Origin: JAAZMA01 sp036720245
GTDB lineage: Bacteria; Bacillota; Clostridia; Tissierellales; Tepidimicrobiaceae
Reading direction: 5' to 3'
DNA length: 22,721 nucleotides
Assembly: GCA_036720245.1 (NCBI GenBank)
Contig: DAIMNI010000033.1
Location: forward strand, 1-22,721
Part shown: one piece after another, positions 15,575-22,679 of the stretch
Layout: each line of letters begins with the position of its first letter
Position numbering within the stretch: position 1 is the first letter of the stretch
Program-made: the position numbers and the translations under genes
Notes under the pieces: model-generated
Databases searched by the model: none
The model's input: the letters and a program-made list of their open reading frames with translations, nothing else
Told to the model about the DNA's origin: nothing

Positions 15575-16310
15575 ATTTTGCCTCCCCAAAATACGATGCC
15601 TTAACCTCATCGTTATTTGTAATTTCTTCTGGCGTACCTTCTGCAATTAATTTTCCCTGATTCAATACATAAATGCGATTTGACAAGGCCATAATTGCTT
15701 TCATTACGTGTTCAATAATGATAAGAGATATCCCACTGTCACAAATTTGGAGAATAAGTTGAATTACTTCTTCACTTTCTTTTGGATTTAACCCAGCCAT
15801 AACTTCATCTAATAACAATATTTTAGGATCTGTGGCTAAAGCTCTAGCAACCTCCATACGTTTTAATTCTGGTAAACTAAGTGTCTTCCCTTGCATGTCC
15901 CGTTTTGACCAAAGACCAACAAATTTTAATATCTTATTAGCTTTTTCACTAGCCTTGTCTAGATTTGACTCCCTTAATAATGCACCTACCATTACATTTT
16001 CATGTACAGTTAAAGATGCAAAAGGCTTTACAATTTGATAGGTTCTTCCTATTCCTAATTTACATATCTTATAGGAGGGCATTTTTTCCAAACGTTTACC
16101 CTTATAAAGTATTTCTCCACTAGTAGGCGGAAATGCTCCCGAAATCACATTAAATAAAGTAGTCTTTCCCGCACCATTTGCACCAATTAAACCTAGAATT
16201 TCACCTTCGTTAAGATGAATAGACACATTATTAATAGCTGTTATACCACCAAATTTTTTCACTAAGTTATTTACCTGAAGTATTTTCTTGGGATTTTTGG
16301 CATTATGCAT
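15558..16310 (-). CDS. HAAT-family ABC transporter ATPase (LivG-type)
   Basis: First ATP-binding subunit, 250 residues. Walker A is GLIGANGAGKTT (about 40-51), the family insert GIGRTYQIVKPF follows, Walker B is ILLLDEVMAGLNP and the switch histidine is in IIIEHVM. The signature is a variant, TLSLPELKRMEVARAL, in place of the usual LivG LxYGQQRRLEIARAL; the DEVMAGL D-loop fits the same sub-branch of HAAT ATPases, which I believe includes non-amino-acid transporters. It overlaps the permease gene upstream by 8 bases and the LivF-type gene downstream by 17. Confidence 0.92.
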   Translation of the reverse strand: MHNAKNPKKILQVNNLVKKFGGITAINNVSIHLNEGEILGLIGANGAGKTTLFNVISGAFPPTSGEILYKGKRLEKMPSYKICKLGIGRTYQIVKPFASLTVHENVMVGALLRESNLDKASEKANKILKFVGLWSKRDMQGKTLSLPELKRMEVARALATDPKILLLDEVMAGLNPKESEEVIQLILQICDSGISLIIIEHVMKAIMALSNRIYVLNQGKLIAEGTPEEITNNDEVKASYFGEAKYAKIM

Positions 16311-17307
16311 TATTACTTACCTCCTTCTTGGAGATATTTTTATTCTTGGTACCTTTTTCAAGTTCTCCAATCAATGATGCAAATCCACCTGGAAGGAAAA
16401 ATACAACTAGCATTAGTACTAAGCCATATATAATATTAGAAATTCCCGAAAGTGATGTCCCTAAATAAGATCTTGAAAATTCACTAATAGGAACCATTAT
16501 AAAAGCACCTAATAGTGGACCAATAAGAGTGCCTCGTCCACCTACAATTGCTAATGTCATTATTTCAACTGAAAGGGTATATCCAAGCAATCTTTCTGGG
16601 TCAATAAATTGAATAAGCATAGCATAAAAAGCACCACCAAGAGCTGTTAAAAATGCACTAATAAACATAGCCCTAAGTTTATAGGAGCTTACATTTACCC
16701 CTAAAGATGAAGCCGCTTCTTGATTTGTATTAATTGATGCTAGATAATAACCCATTTTGGAATTTTTAATTTTCTTAGAAATTATAGTAATTAATGCTAA
16801 CATAACAAGTATTATATAATAATAAGCCCGCTTGTCCATAAATTGAAAATCCATAAAAGACCCACCATACCATGGTACTTTAATACCCATTGCCCCATTA
16901 GTTTGAAAACCAAAAAGAGTGTCCTCTTGAAGAACTATAATTCTAATAACATTAGCCAATGCAACCGTAGAAAGAGTAAAATATGAACCTTTCAATTTAA
17001 AACATGGATAGCCAATAATAAGGGCCAATAGCCCAGCTAAAAATCCTCCTATTATCATGCCAAACCAAGGAGAAATATTGTATTCCATAAACATAATAGC
17101 TGTCACATAAGCCCCAACACCAGCATAGGTAGCATGTCCTATAGATAATTGTCCACCATAGCCGCCAATAATATTCCATGCACTAGCCCAATAAGCATAG
17201 AGCAGAACCATAATCAAAGATTGAATAATATAACCGCTAGAAATAAATATTGGAATCAATATTAGCACTAAAGCAATTCCCAATATAATCCATGTATTCT
17301 TTTTCAA
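16303..17307 (-). CDS. HAAT-family ABC transporter permease (LivM-type)
   Basis: Integral membrane permease of about 334 residues with eight to ten hydrophobic segments. LivM hallmarks are YGGQLSIGHATYAGVGAY (about 50-67), GYPCFKLKGSYFTLSTVALA (a KLRGxYFAxxT-type block) and VGGRGTLIGPLLGA (EAA-like loop). I favour the TTG at 17307 because GGGGGTGG lies five bases before it, right after the LivH-type stop; ATGs at 17346 and 17328 would overlap the preceding gene and have no ribosome site. Forms the channel with the LivH-type subunit. Confidence 0.9.
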   Translation of the reverse strand: MKKNTWIILGIALVLILIPIFISSGYIIQSLIMVLLYAYWASAWNIIGGYGGQLSIGHATYAGVGAYVTAIMFMEYNISPWFGMIIGGFLAGLLALIIGYPCFKLKGSYFTLSTVALANVIRIIVLQEDTLFGFQTNGAMGIKVPWYGGSFMDFQFMDKRAYYYIILVMLALITIISKKIKNSKMGYYLASINTNQEAASSLGVNVSSYKLRAMFISAFLTALGGAFYAMLIQFIDPERLLGYTLSVEIMTLAIVGGRGTLIGPLLGAFIMVPISEFSRSYLGTSLSGISNIIYGLVLMLVVFFLPGGFASLIGELEKGTKNKNISKKEVSNNA

Positions 17308-17320
17308 ATTCGCCACCCCC

Positions 17321-18205
17321 TTAAGCATTTTCTGCCTCACGTCCAAATAAACCAGATGGTTTAAATAACAGTACTATTACAAACAAAACAAATACTATTG
17401 CCTGTGCATAGGCATCTGTTAATAATTGGCCTGCTAGTTGTTCTATAACTCCTACTATTAAGCCCCCTACCAATGCACCAGAGATACTTCCTTTACCTCC
17501 AAGAACTACTATTATAAATGACCGATTACTAAATGTTTGACCCACTAGTGGATATATGGAAAAAAAGGGGACTAGTAATCCACCAGAAAGCCCTACAAGT
17601 GCAATACCAATTCCAAATGCTAAATTATATATTTTCTTTTGATTAACCCCCATTAATTTTGCCGCATTCCTATTTTGTGATGTTGCTCGAATTGCACGAC
17701 CAGTTTCAGTCCTCTGCAAAAATAGATATAATACAATAGTTGCAGTAATTGCAATTATAAAAGAAATAAAACGTGGTACAGATATTATAATATCGCCTAT
17801 GTCAAAAGTTTTGCCTTGATAAACTGTATTAACTAAAATAGGATTTGCACCGAATATAATTAAGGCTAAATTAGAAAGCACCATACCCAATCCAGCAGTA
17901 AATAATAAAACACTTAAAGGTTCTCGGGATTCTTCTCTATCTAGTAATTTATTAAGCGCTGTACCCTGGAAAAGGTATCCAAAGCCAAACATAATAATTG
18001 CTGTAACTATAGAAACTAAATATGGATCCCAACCAGTGACTCCAATGATTAAATATGAAATATACATTGAAACCATTAAAAGCTCACCATGGGCCCAGTT
18101 TATTATACGCATAACCCCAAAGGCCAAGCTTAGACCAACGGCAATAGTAGAATATACTCCACCCATTAGCAAGCCCGTAATTAGTGCCTGTATAAACCTT
18201 TCCAT
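17321..18205 (-). CDS. HAAT-family ABC transporter permease (LivH-type)
   Basis: Integral membrane permease of 294 residues with about eight hydrophobic segments. The N-terminus MERFIQALITGLLMGGVYSTIA and LSLAFGVMRIINWAHGELLM are LivH hallmarks. GRAIRATSQNRNAAKLMGVN and VVLGGKGSISGALVGG (EAA-like loop) follow, and KPSGLFGR closes the protein. It is the first permease gene, 191 bases after the binding-protein gene, with a perfect 18-bp stem between them. The ribosome site is AGGAGG-like (complement of CCTCCTTT at about 18213-18220). Confidence 0.94.
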   Translation of the reverse strand: MERFIQALITGLLMGGVYSTIAVGLSLAFGVMRIINWAHGELLMVSMYISYLIIGVTGWDPYLVSIVTAIIMFGFGYLFQGTALNKLLDREESREPLSVLLFTAGLGMVLSNLALIIFGANPILVNTVYQGKTFDIGDIIISVPRFISFIIAITATIVLYLFLQRTETGRAIRATSQNRNAAKLMGVNQKKIYNLAFGIGIALVGLSGGLLVPFFSIYPLVGQTFSNRSFIIVVLGGKGSISGALVGGLIVGVIEQLAGQLLTDAYAQAIVFVLFVIVLLFKPSGLFGREAENA

Positions 18206-18269
18206 GACTTTCCTCCTTTATATGATATGTTTAAAATATTTAAAAGGATTTCAAACATATTTTTATTTA

Positions 18270-18323
18270 TTTTATCTAGAAAGACTCCTGCATGAGAATT
18301 GCAAAGAGTCTTTCTAGATAAAA
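18270..18323 (-). promoter_or_regulatory. Strong intercistronic stem-loop between binding-protein and permease genes
   Basis: Perfect 18-bp arms at 18270-18287 and 18306-18323 enclose an 18-base loop that itself holds two TGCA tetramers able to pair. No T tract follows on the minus strand, so it is more likely an mRNA-stabilising or processing structure than a full terminator. Such stems let binding-protein mRNA exceed permease mRNA. Confidence 0.75.
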
Positions 18324-18396
18324 ATAGTGTAGACCATAAAATATCTGTATTATCTCTAAATTGTTTCCTATACTTTTTAAATCTATTTATCTCTTG

Positions 18397-19737
18397 TTAC
18401 CTCTTGCTATAAGGTGTTACTGGCCATACTAAATCTCCATCCCCACCTGTAAGACTTTCTGGGCCAACTAATTTGAACTCACCATCAATTACCTGTAATA
18501 TTATACCTTGTGCTTTTGTATTTTGATGAGTCATACCACGTACTTCACCTTTAAAATCAAGACCAGTATATGGATGGAAAACTAAAGCTGGATCATCAAC
18601 TGATAAATCTGTAGCTGCAAGTGCCTCATTGATCTTATCACGATCAAAACTATTAGCACGTTCTATAGCTCCAACCATAACTGCTGCTGCAAGATAACCA
18701 TTAACTGCATAACCATCTAAATCTTCACCATATTTTTCCTTGTATTGCTCGTTTAATTTTGTAGCTTCCTCAGATTTAAATGGAAGTATAGACTTGTCCC
18801 AACAAGCTACTGTAAGTACATAATCCCCTGCTTTTCCTACCTTTTCAGCATAATCTGGAGTTGTAAATCCACCACTAGATGCTAAAATTATGGAATTACT
18901 TTTGTATTCAGCCATCTGCTGAGTAAATAGTAAAGAGTCAGCAAGATAAGCAACAGGTATAGTAACTTCTGCATCTGCAGCCTTGATCTTGCTAATTATA
19001 GAACTAAAATCTGCAGCATTTGCTTGATAAGCTTCAGCTACTACAATTTCGCCACCATATTCTTTTGTAATGTACTCATCTAATGCTTTGTACATTCCCT
19101 TGCCCCAGTCAGTATTTTCATATACTACGGCAAATCTTTTTAAATCTGCACCTTTATTATCCCTTAGATATTTTAAAAAATTAACTATATCAATTGCATC
19201 ATTTGTATTACTATGATTTGCACGGTAAACGTATTCATAAGGTGTATATAAAATTTCATCTGCAGTACAATTACTTAGGATATAAGGTGTCTTATATTTT
19301 TCAGCAATAGGTGCTGTTGCAGATCCAACTGAACTATTATAAGGTCCTATTATTGCCGAAACCTTTTCCTTTGTTATAATACGTTCAATTTCAGTAACCC
19401 CAACTTCGGGAGCCCCCGTACTATCAGCCTTAACCATTTCAATTTTTGCACCGTCCATGTTTTGGAATCCACCTGCTTCATTGAAGTTTTCAATAAATAA
19501 TTCCATGCCATTGTACTGTAATTGACCTATACGTGCATTACTTCCTGTAAACGGTAATATAATTCCTAGTTTCAACACATTACCATCAGTTGCTGAAATA
19601 TCCTCACCGTTTCCCCCATTACCAGTCTTTGGTGAATCTTCATTCGTACCTGGTTTAGAAGCACATCCTGTTAGTGTAGCTATGAGAATAAGTGTAACCA
19701 TAGCTAAAGATAGCATACGCCTGAATTTTAATTTCAT
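18397..19737 (-). CDS. HAAT-family substrate-binding lipoprotein (Peripla_BP_6)
   Basis: Extracellular solute receptor of the importer, 446 residues. The signal peptide (about 1-24) ends in TLTGC with the lipidated cysteine at 25, followed by a Gly/Asn-rich linker. The LivK-like core starts at LKLGIILPFTGSNARIGQ and has AIIGPYNSSVGSATAPIAEKY. A second-lobe segment reads AAVMVGAIERA. Sequence homology suggests an amino-acid-like ligand, but the operon encodes sugar-type enzymes, so the true ligand is open. I chose the ATG at 19737 (GGGGGGAAG upstream) over a TTG at 19752 lying within that site. It is the first gene of the operon. Confidence 0.93.
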   Translation of the reverse strand: MKLKFRRMLSLAMVTLILIATLTGCASKPGTNEDSPKTGNGGNGEDISATDGNVLKLGIILPFTGSNARIGQLQYNGMELFIENFNEAGGFQNMDGAKIEMVKADSTGAPEVGVTEIERIITKEKVSAIIGPYNSSVGSATAPIAEKYKTPYILSNCTADEILYTPYEYVYRANHSNTNDAIDIVNFLKYLRDNKGADLKRFAVVYENTDWGKGMYKALDEYITKEYGGEIVVAEAYQANAADFSSIISKIKAADAEVTIPVAYLADSLLFTQQMAEYKSNSIILASSGGFTTPDYAEKVGKAGDYVLTVACWDKSILPFKSEEATKLNEQYKEKYGEDLDGYAVNGYLAAAVMVGAIERANSFDRDKINEALAATDLSVDDPALVFHPYTGLDFKGEVRGMTHQNTKAQGIILQVIDGEFKLVGPESLTGGDGDLVWPVTPYSKR

Positions 19738-19774
19738 TAATCTTCCCCCCAATTGTTTTTATTCTGACAGTTTA

Positions 19775-19803
19775 ATTTTAACATATCGCAAAAACATTGT
19801 CAA
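19775..19803 (-). promoter_or_regulatory. Promoter of the ABC-kinase-aldolase operon
   Basis: Minus strand: perfect TTGACA at 19803-19798, a 17-base spacer, TAAAAT at 19780-19775, and a leader of about 30 bases. A dyad (CAATAAT / ATTATTG, 19801-19831, with the palindrome ACTTAAGT inside) overlaps the -35 box and could be an operator. Confidence 0.75.
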
Positions 19804-20215
19804 TAATAACTTAAGTATTATATGATTATTGTAAGCTTACTACCATTACTTATCCATACTTTTGGCAATAACACAGAAATTTAGCACTTAAAAAATTTTT
19901 TAAGAGCGAGTCCGCTGATTTGTAATAAATGATTGCGGTTTAAGTTGAAAGCATAAATTCCAATTTTTACTGGAAGTTATAAAGAAAAAACTTGCATAAT
20001 AAAAGCATCCTTTTTATAATAGTTTTAGCTAGAAACTAACTTAAAAAGAATGCTGATAAAATGAGCAAAAGTTAATCCTTGTGGATAAAGCTATTGCTAG
20101 TTGTTTATCTATCCACAGATTTAAATTTTTGCATAAAAATAAGTAAAATAGCCCTTTTTTGATATAATAAGTTTGATAATAACTAAAATTAAAATGAAAA
20201 GGAGCTATTTTACTT
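19804..20215. other. Non-coding stretch with IS-derived palindromes
   Basis: No gene is seen here. It contains a perfect 18-bp palindrome CTTAAAAAATTTTTTAAG at 19887-19904, and an imperfect hairpin with arms at 20004-20025 and 20033-20054. A TGTGGATA/TATCCACA pair lies at 20080-20117. Most of it after about 19880 is probably the left flank of the IS4-like remnant. Confidence 0.5.
20141..20215 (+). promoter_or_regulatory. Inverted repeat around the IS4-remnant promoter that can hide its ribosome site
   Basis: AAGTAAAATAGC at 20141-20152 is the exact complement of GCTATTTTACTT at 20204-20215, and the pairing continues partly into CCCTTTTTT against AAAAGGA. The AAGGAG ribosome site (20199-20204) falls in the right arm. 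Readthrough transcripts from outside would fold and block translation, a known safeguard in insertion sequences. Confidence 0.55.
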
Positions 20216-20541
20216 ATGATTAATTATAACGGACTTTTATACCAAATAAAAAGCTTACTTTTATTGTAATAAGAGACTTTGACAAAATTCCTATGATGCT
20301 TATTACTAATACAAATCCTACGGATAAAAATCTATCTCCTACTACTTTAAAAGTATATTTAAAAAGATGAAGAATTGAAGAATATCTTAGATTTAAAAAG
20401 CAACAATTTGATTATTATGCATTATCAGATGGCATTTATACAATATTACAAAAAACAAAAACTGGCATTAAAAAATTCATAAAGCCTAGATTGAAAAGAA
20501 GGAAAACACAACAATTATCAATAGTTGATTCCTTTGCATAA
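20216..20541 (+). pseudogene. IS4-like transposase remnant with large internal deletion
   Basis: An ATG at 20216 with AAGGAG upstream opens a 17-codon stub (MINYNGLLYQIK-like) that stops at TAA. From 20266 a second frame gives a transposase C-terminal region: PMMLITNTNPTDKNLSPTTL, then VYLKR-stop-RIEEYLRFKKQQFD, ending GIKKFIKPRLKRRKTQQ and TAA at 20539-20541. The TGA after LKR probably replaced TGG. YLKRWRIEEYxRFKKQQF is typical of clostridial IS4-family transposases. Most of the protein, including two of three catalytic acids, is missing. Confidence 0.75.
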
Positions 20542-20596
20542 CTAGCTTACGGTAATTTGGCGCTTAAATTTTGGGGAAACTCTAAATATAAATTTA

Positions 20597-20625
20597 TTGA
20601 CATTTCCCGATTTACATGCTAAATT
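20597..20625 (+). promoter_or_regulatory. Promoter of the zinc dehydrogenase gene
   Basis: Perfect TTGACA at 20597-20602, a 17-base spacer, TAAATT at 20620-20625 (4 of 6). The leader to the ATG at 20731 is about 100 bases and very AT-rich. Confidence 0.6.
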
Positions 20626-20730
20626 GTTAGTATAAAGTTTCATAATATAATCAATATTTAGCCATTAAGTTTCAATTAAAATATTCATATTTGATAATTT
20701 ATAAATATTTTCGAAAGGAGGTTTAAATAT

Positions 20731-21744
20731 ATGAAGGCATTAGTTTTAGAAAAACCAGGGGTATTAAACATTCATGAAATCCCAATTAGAAGACCTAATA
20801 TAGGGGAGGCCCTTATTAAAATTGCTTCTGTTAGTGTATGTGGTTCCGATATAAGTGCTTATAGGGGAAAAGGTGTTCCTGTTCCATATCCCCTAGTATT
20901 AGGACATGAAATTGGGGGAGTAATTAAGGAAATTAATGATCCAGATTCTGATTTAAAAATAGGGGATCGTGTAATTTTAAATCCATATTTATATTGCGGA
21001 AAATGTTACCCTTGTTCTCTTGGTCATACTAATTGTTGTGAATCTTTAAAGGTTCTTGGTGTTCAGACCAATGGAGCTATGAGTGAATATTTTGTTCATC
21101 CATCTCATCTATTGCACAAAGTTCCGAAGGATTTACCTTGGGAGTTGGTGCCAATTATAGAGCCTTTGGTTATAGCTCTTCACGGATTGCATACAGCTAA
21201 AATAAAGGCTGGGGAGCATATTGCCATCATTGGTGCTGGTCCTATTGGTCTTCTTGCCGCTATGACAGCTCTCCAATATGGTGCTATTCCAATATTAATT
21301 GATATTATAGATGGACGTCTTAAATTAGCTAAGTCTCTTAATATTAAATACACACTAAATCCTAATACTGATGATGTAGTTTCAGCTATAGCACAAATTA
21401 CCAATGGTCGTATGGCAGAAGTGGTACTAGAAATGTCTGGTTCCCATCACGGTATACAAAATGCATTAGATTATGCATCTTATTGTGGACGTATTAGCTT
21501 CACAGGATGGCCTACTGGAGAGACAAGCTTAAATACTTCATTAATTACAAAAAAAGAACTTAATATCTGTGGATCACGTACTGGTACAAATGAGTTTATT
21601 GAAGCTATTGAATTGATCTCCAAAGAAAAAATCAATGCACAAGCCATATTGAGTTTAGTAATTTCTTTTGATGAGCTTCCTAGTGCAATAGCTAATCAAT
21701 CTAAATCCCCCGATTCTTATTTAAAAATTGTAGCATTGCTTTAG
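20731..21744 (+). CDS. Zinc-dependent medium-chain dehydrogenase (polyol/sugar-acid type)
   Basis: NAD(P)-dependent oxidoreductase of 337 residues. Catalytic zinc ligands are C37 (CGSD), H59E60 (GHE) and the Glu of IIEPLVIALHG. The structural zinc site has C89, C92, C95 and C103 (YCGKCYPCSLGHTNCC). The Rossmann motif is IIGAGPIGLLAA (about 167-178). Closest by memory are L-galactonate/L-gulonate 5-dehydrogenases (YjjN type), sorbitol and threonine dehydrogenases. The ribosome site AAAGGAGG at 20714-20721 is strong. It faces a DeoR regulator across a shared terminator. It could oxidise the imported compound to the keto form used by the kinase, but that link is inferred from proximity only. Confidence 0.88.
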   Translation: MKALVLEKPGVLNIHEIPIRRPNIGEALIKIASVSVCGSDISAYRGKGVPVPYPLVLGHEIGGVIKEINDPDSDLKIGDRVILNPYLYCGKCYPCSLGHTNCCESLKVLGVQTNGAMSEYFVHPSHLLHKVPKDLPWELVPIIEPLVIALHGLHTAKIKAGEHIAIIGAGPIGLLAAMTALQYGAIPILIDIIDGRLKLAKSLNIKYTLNPNTDDVVSAIAQITNGRMAEVVLEMSGSHHGIQNALDYASYCGRISFTGWPTGETSLNTSLITKKELNICGSRTGTNEFIEAIELISKEKINAQAILSLVISFDELPSAIANQSKSPDSYLKIVALL

Positions 21745-21757
21745 GCTCTATAAAAGC

Positions 21758-21803
21758 AAAAGAAACTTCTCTGATTTTATATTTTATCAGAGAAGTTTCT
21801 TTT
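21758..21803. terminator. Bidirectional intrinsic terminator
   Basis: Perfect 18-bp arms (21758-21775 and 21786-21803) around a 10-base loop, with T runs at the 3' side in both directions. It serves the dehydrogenase (+) and the DeoR gene (-), whose stop codon touches it. Confidence 0.92.
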
Positions 21804-22560
21804 ATTCTGTCACTAATATTTTATGCCCATAATTAGCAAAAAGATTAATATAATCCTTAGGTGGAGTACTATCACTAATTAGTACATCCACTTGGTCTAA
21901 ATTGCAATATGTCATTAAAGATACTTCACCAAATTTACTACTATCAGCCAATAAACATACTAACTGACTACGTTTTACTACCGCTTTCTTAATGGAATAT
22001 TCTAGTAAAGAAGAATTGGTTACACCTTTCTCAATGGAAACACCTGTAGCAGCCATGAAAGCCTTACAAATATTGTAATCCTGCAAAACATCCACTGCAC
22101 TTTGGCCTGTAAAAGACAATGTTTTACGATTAAGTGTACCCGATAGCGAAATTATATTTAAATTTTCATAGGGAATAGCTTGGGTTATAACCTTGAGATT
22201 ATTAGTGAGTATAGTGAGATTTTGCTTGTCATTAATATAATCAATCATATGCTTTGTAGTAGTACCTGAATCTATAAAGATTATATCTCCATCCTCTACC
22301 AGTTCAGAAGCCTTAGCAGCAATTTTTTGCTTTGGAACCAAATTTTTAACATCCCGTTCATTAAAGGCAATTAATTTCCTATGCCCATTTGCGCTTACTC
22401 CACCATATACCTTTTCCACATTCCCTTTTTCTACAATTTCATCTATATCACGTCGAACAGTACTTTTCGATACATTAAACTCCTCACATAATTGATTTAA
22501 TGTCACTAATTGATTTTCATAAATGTATTCTTCCATTTTCTGTACCCGCTTAGCACGCAT
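21802..22560 (-). CDS. DeoR-family transcriptional regulator
   Basis: DNA-binding repressor of 252 residues. The N-terminal winged helix is at about 1-55: TLNQLCEEFNVSKSTVRRDI is the helix-turn-helix, and the KVYGG wing follows. The C-terminal sugar-phosphate sensor (DeoRC) has DIIFIDSGTTT (about 92-102), LTILTNNL and the CLLADSSKFG block. Members bind phosphorylated sugar intermediates, which fits a kinase/aldolase pathway. I chose the ATG at 22560, five bases after GGAGAGG, over 22575. Its likely targets are itself, the convergent dehydrogenase and perhaps the ABC-kinase-aldolase operon; no binding data exist here. Confidence 0.92.
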   Translation of the reverse strand: MRAKRVQKMEEYIYENQLVTLNQLCEEFNVSKSTVRRDIDEIVEKGNVEKVYGGVSANGHRKLIAFNERDVKNLVPKQKIAAKASELVEDGDIIFIDSGTTTKHMIDYINDKQNLTILTNNLKVITQAIPYENLNIISLSGTLNRKTLSFTGQSAVDVLQDYNICKAFMAATGVSIEKGVTNSSLLEYSIKKAVVKRSQLVCLLADSSKFGEVSLMTYCNLDQVDVLISDSTPPKDYINLFANYGHKILVTE

Positions 22561-22602
22561 ATAAATCCTCTCCATCTTATAAATATGATTTTATTTATGT
22601 AT

Positions 22603-22631
22603 ATTATAACTAATGGTGCCAGTGAATGCAA
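22603..22631 (-). promoter_or_regulatory. Promoter of the DeoR gene with overlapping TGCAATGCA site
   Basis: Minus strand: TTGCAT at 22631-22626, 17-base spacer, perfect TATAAT at 22608-22603. TGCAATGCA at 22627-22635 is a self-complementary 9-mer overlapping the -35 box; its partner TGCATTGCA is at 22700-22708. Autoregulation is plausible. Confidence 0.65.
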
Positions 22632-22679
22632 TGCAAGAAAAAATTTAGGGTCTTCCCATTTTTTAAAACTTAATTGCAA

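Noticed and set aside
16997..17179. A 60-codon tryptophan-rich minus-strand open frame inside the LivM-type gene.
   Set aside because: It is an alternative frame of the permease; hydrophobic composition is inherited from the real gene.
20080..20117. TGTGGATAA and TATCCACA resemble DnaA boxes and could suggest a replication origin.
   Set aside because: Only one inverted pair is present, inside the flank of a dead insertion sequence, with no dnaA/dnaN or plasmid replication gene nearby.
20678..20711. Inverted repeat AAAATATTCAT / ATAAATATTTT before the dehydrogenase as an operator.
   Set aside because: The region is almost pure A/T, so such matches are expected by chance; too weak to list.
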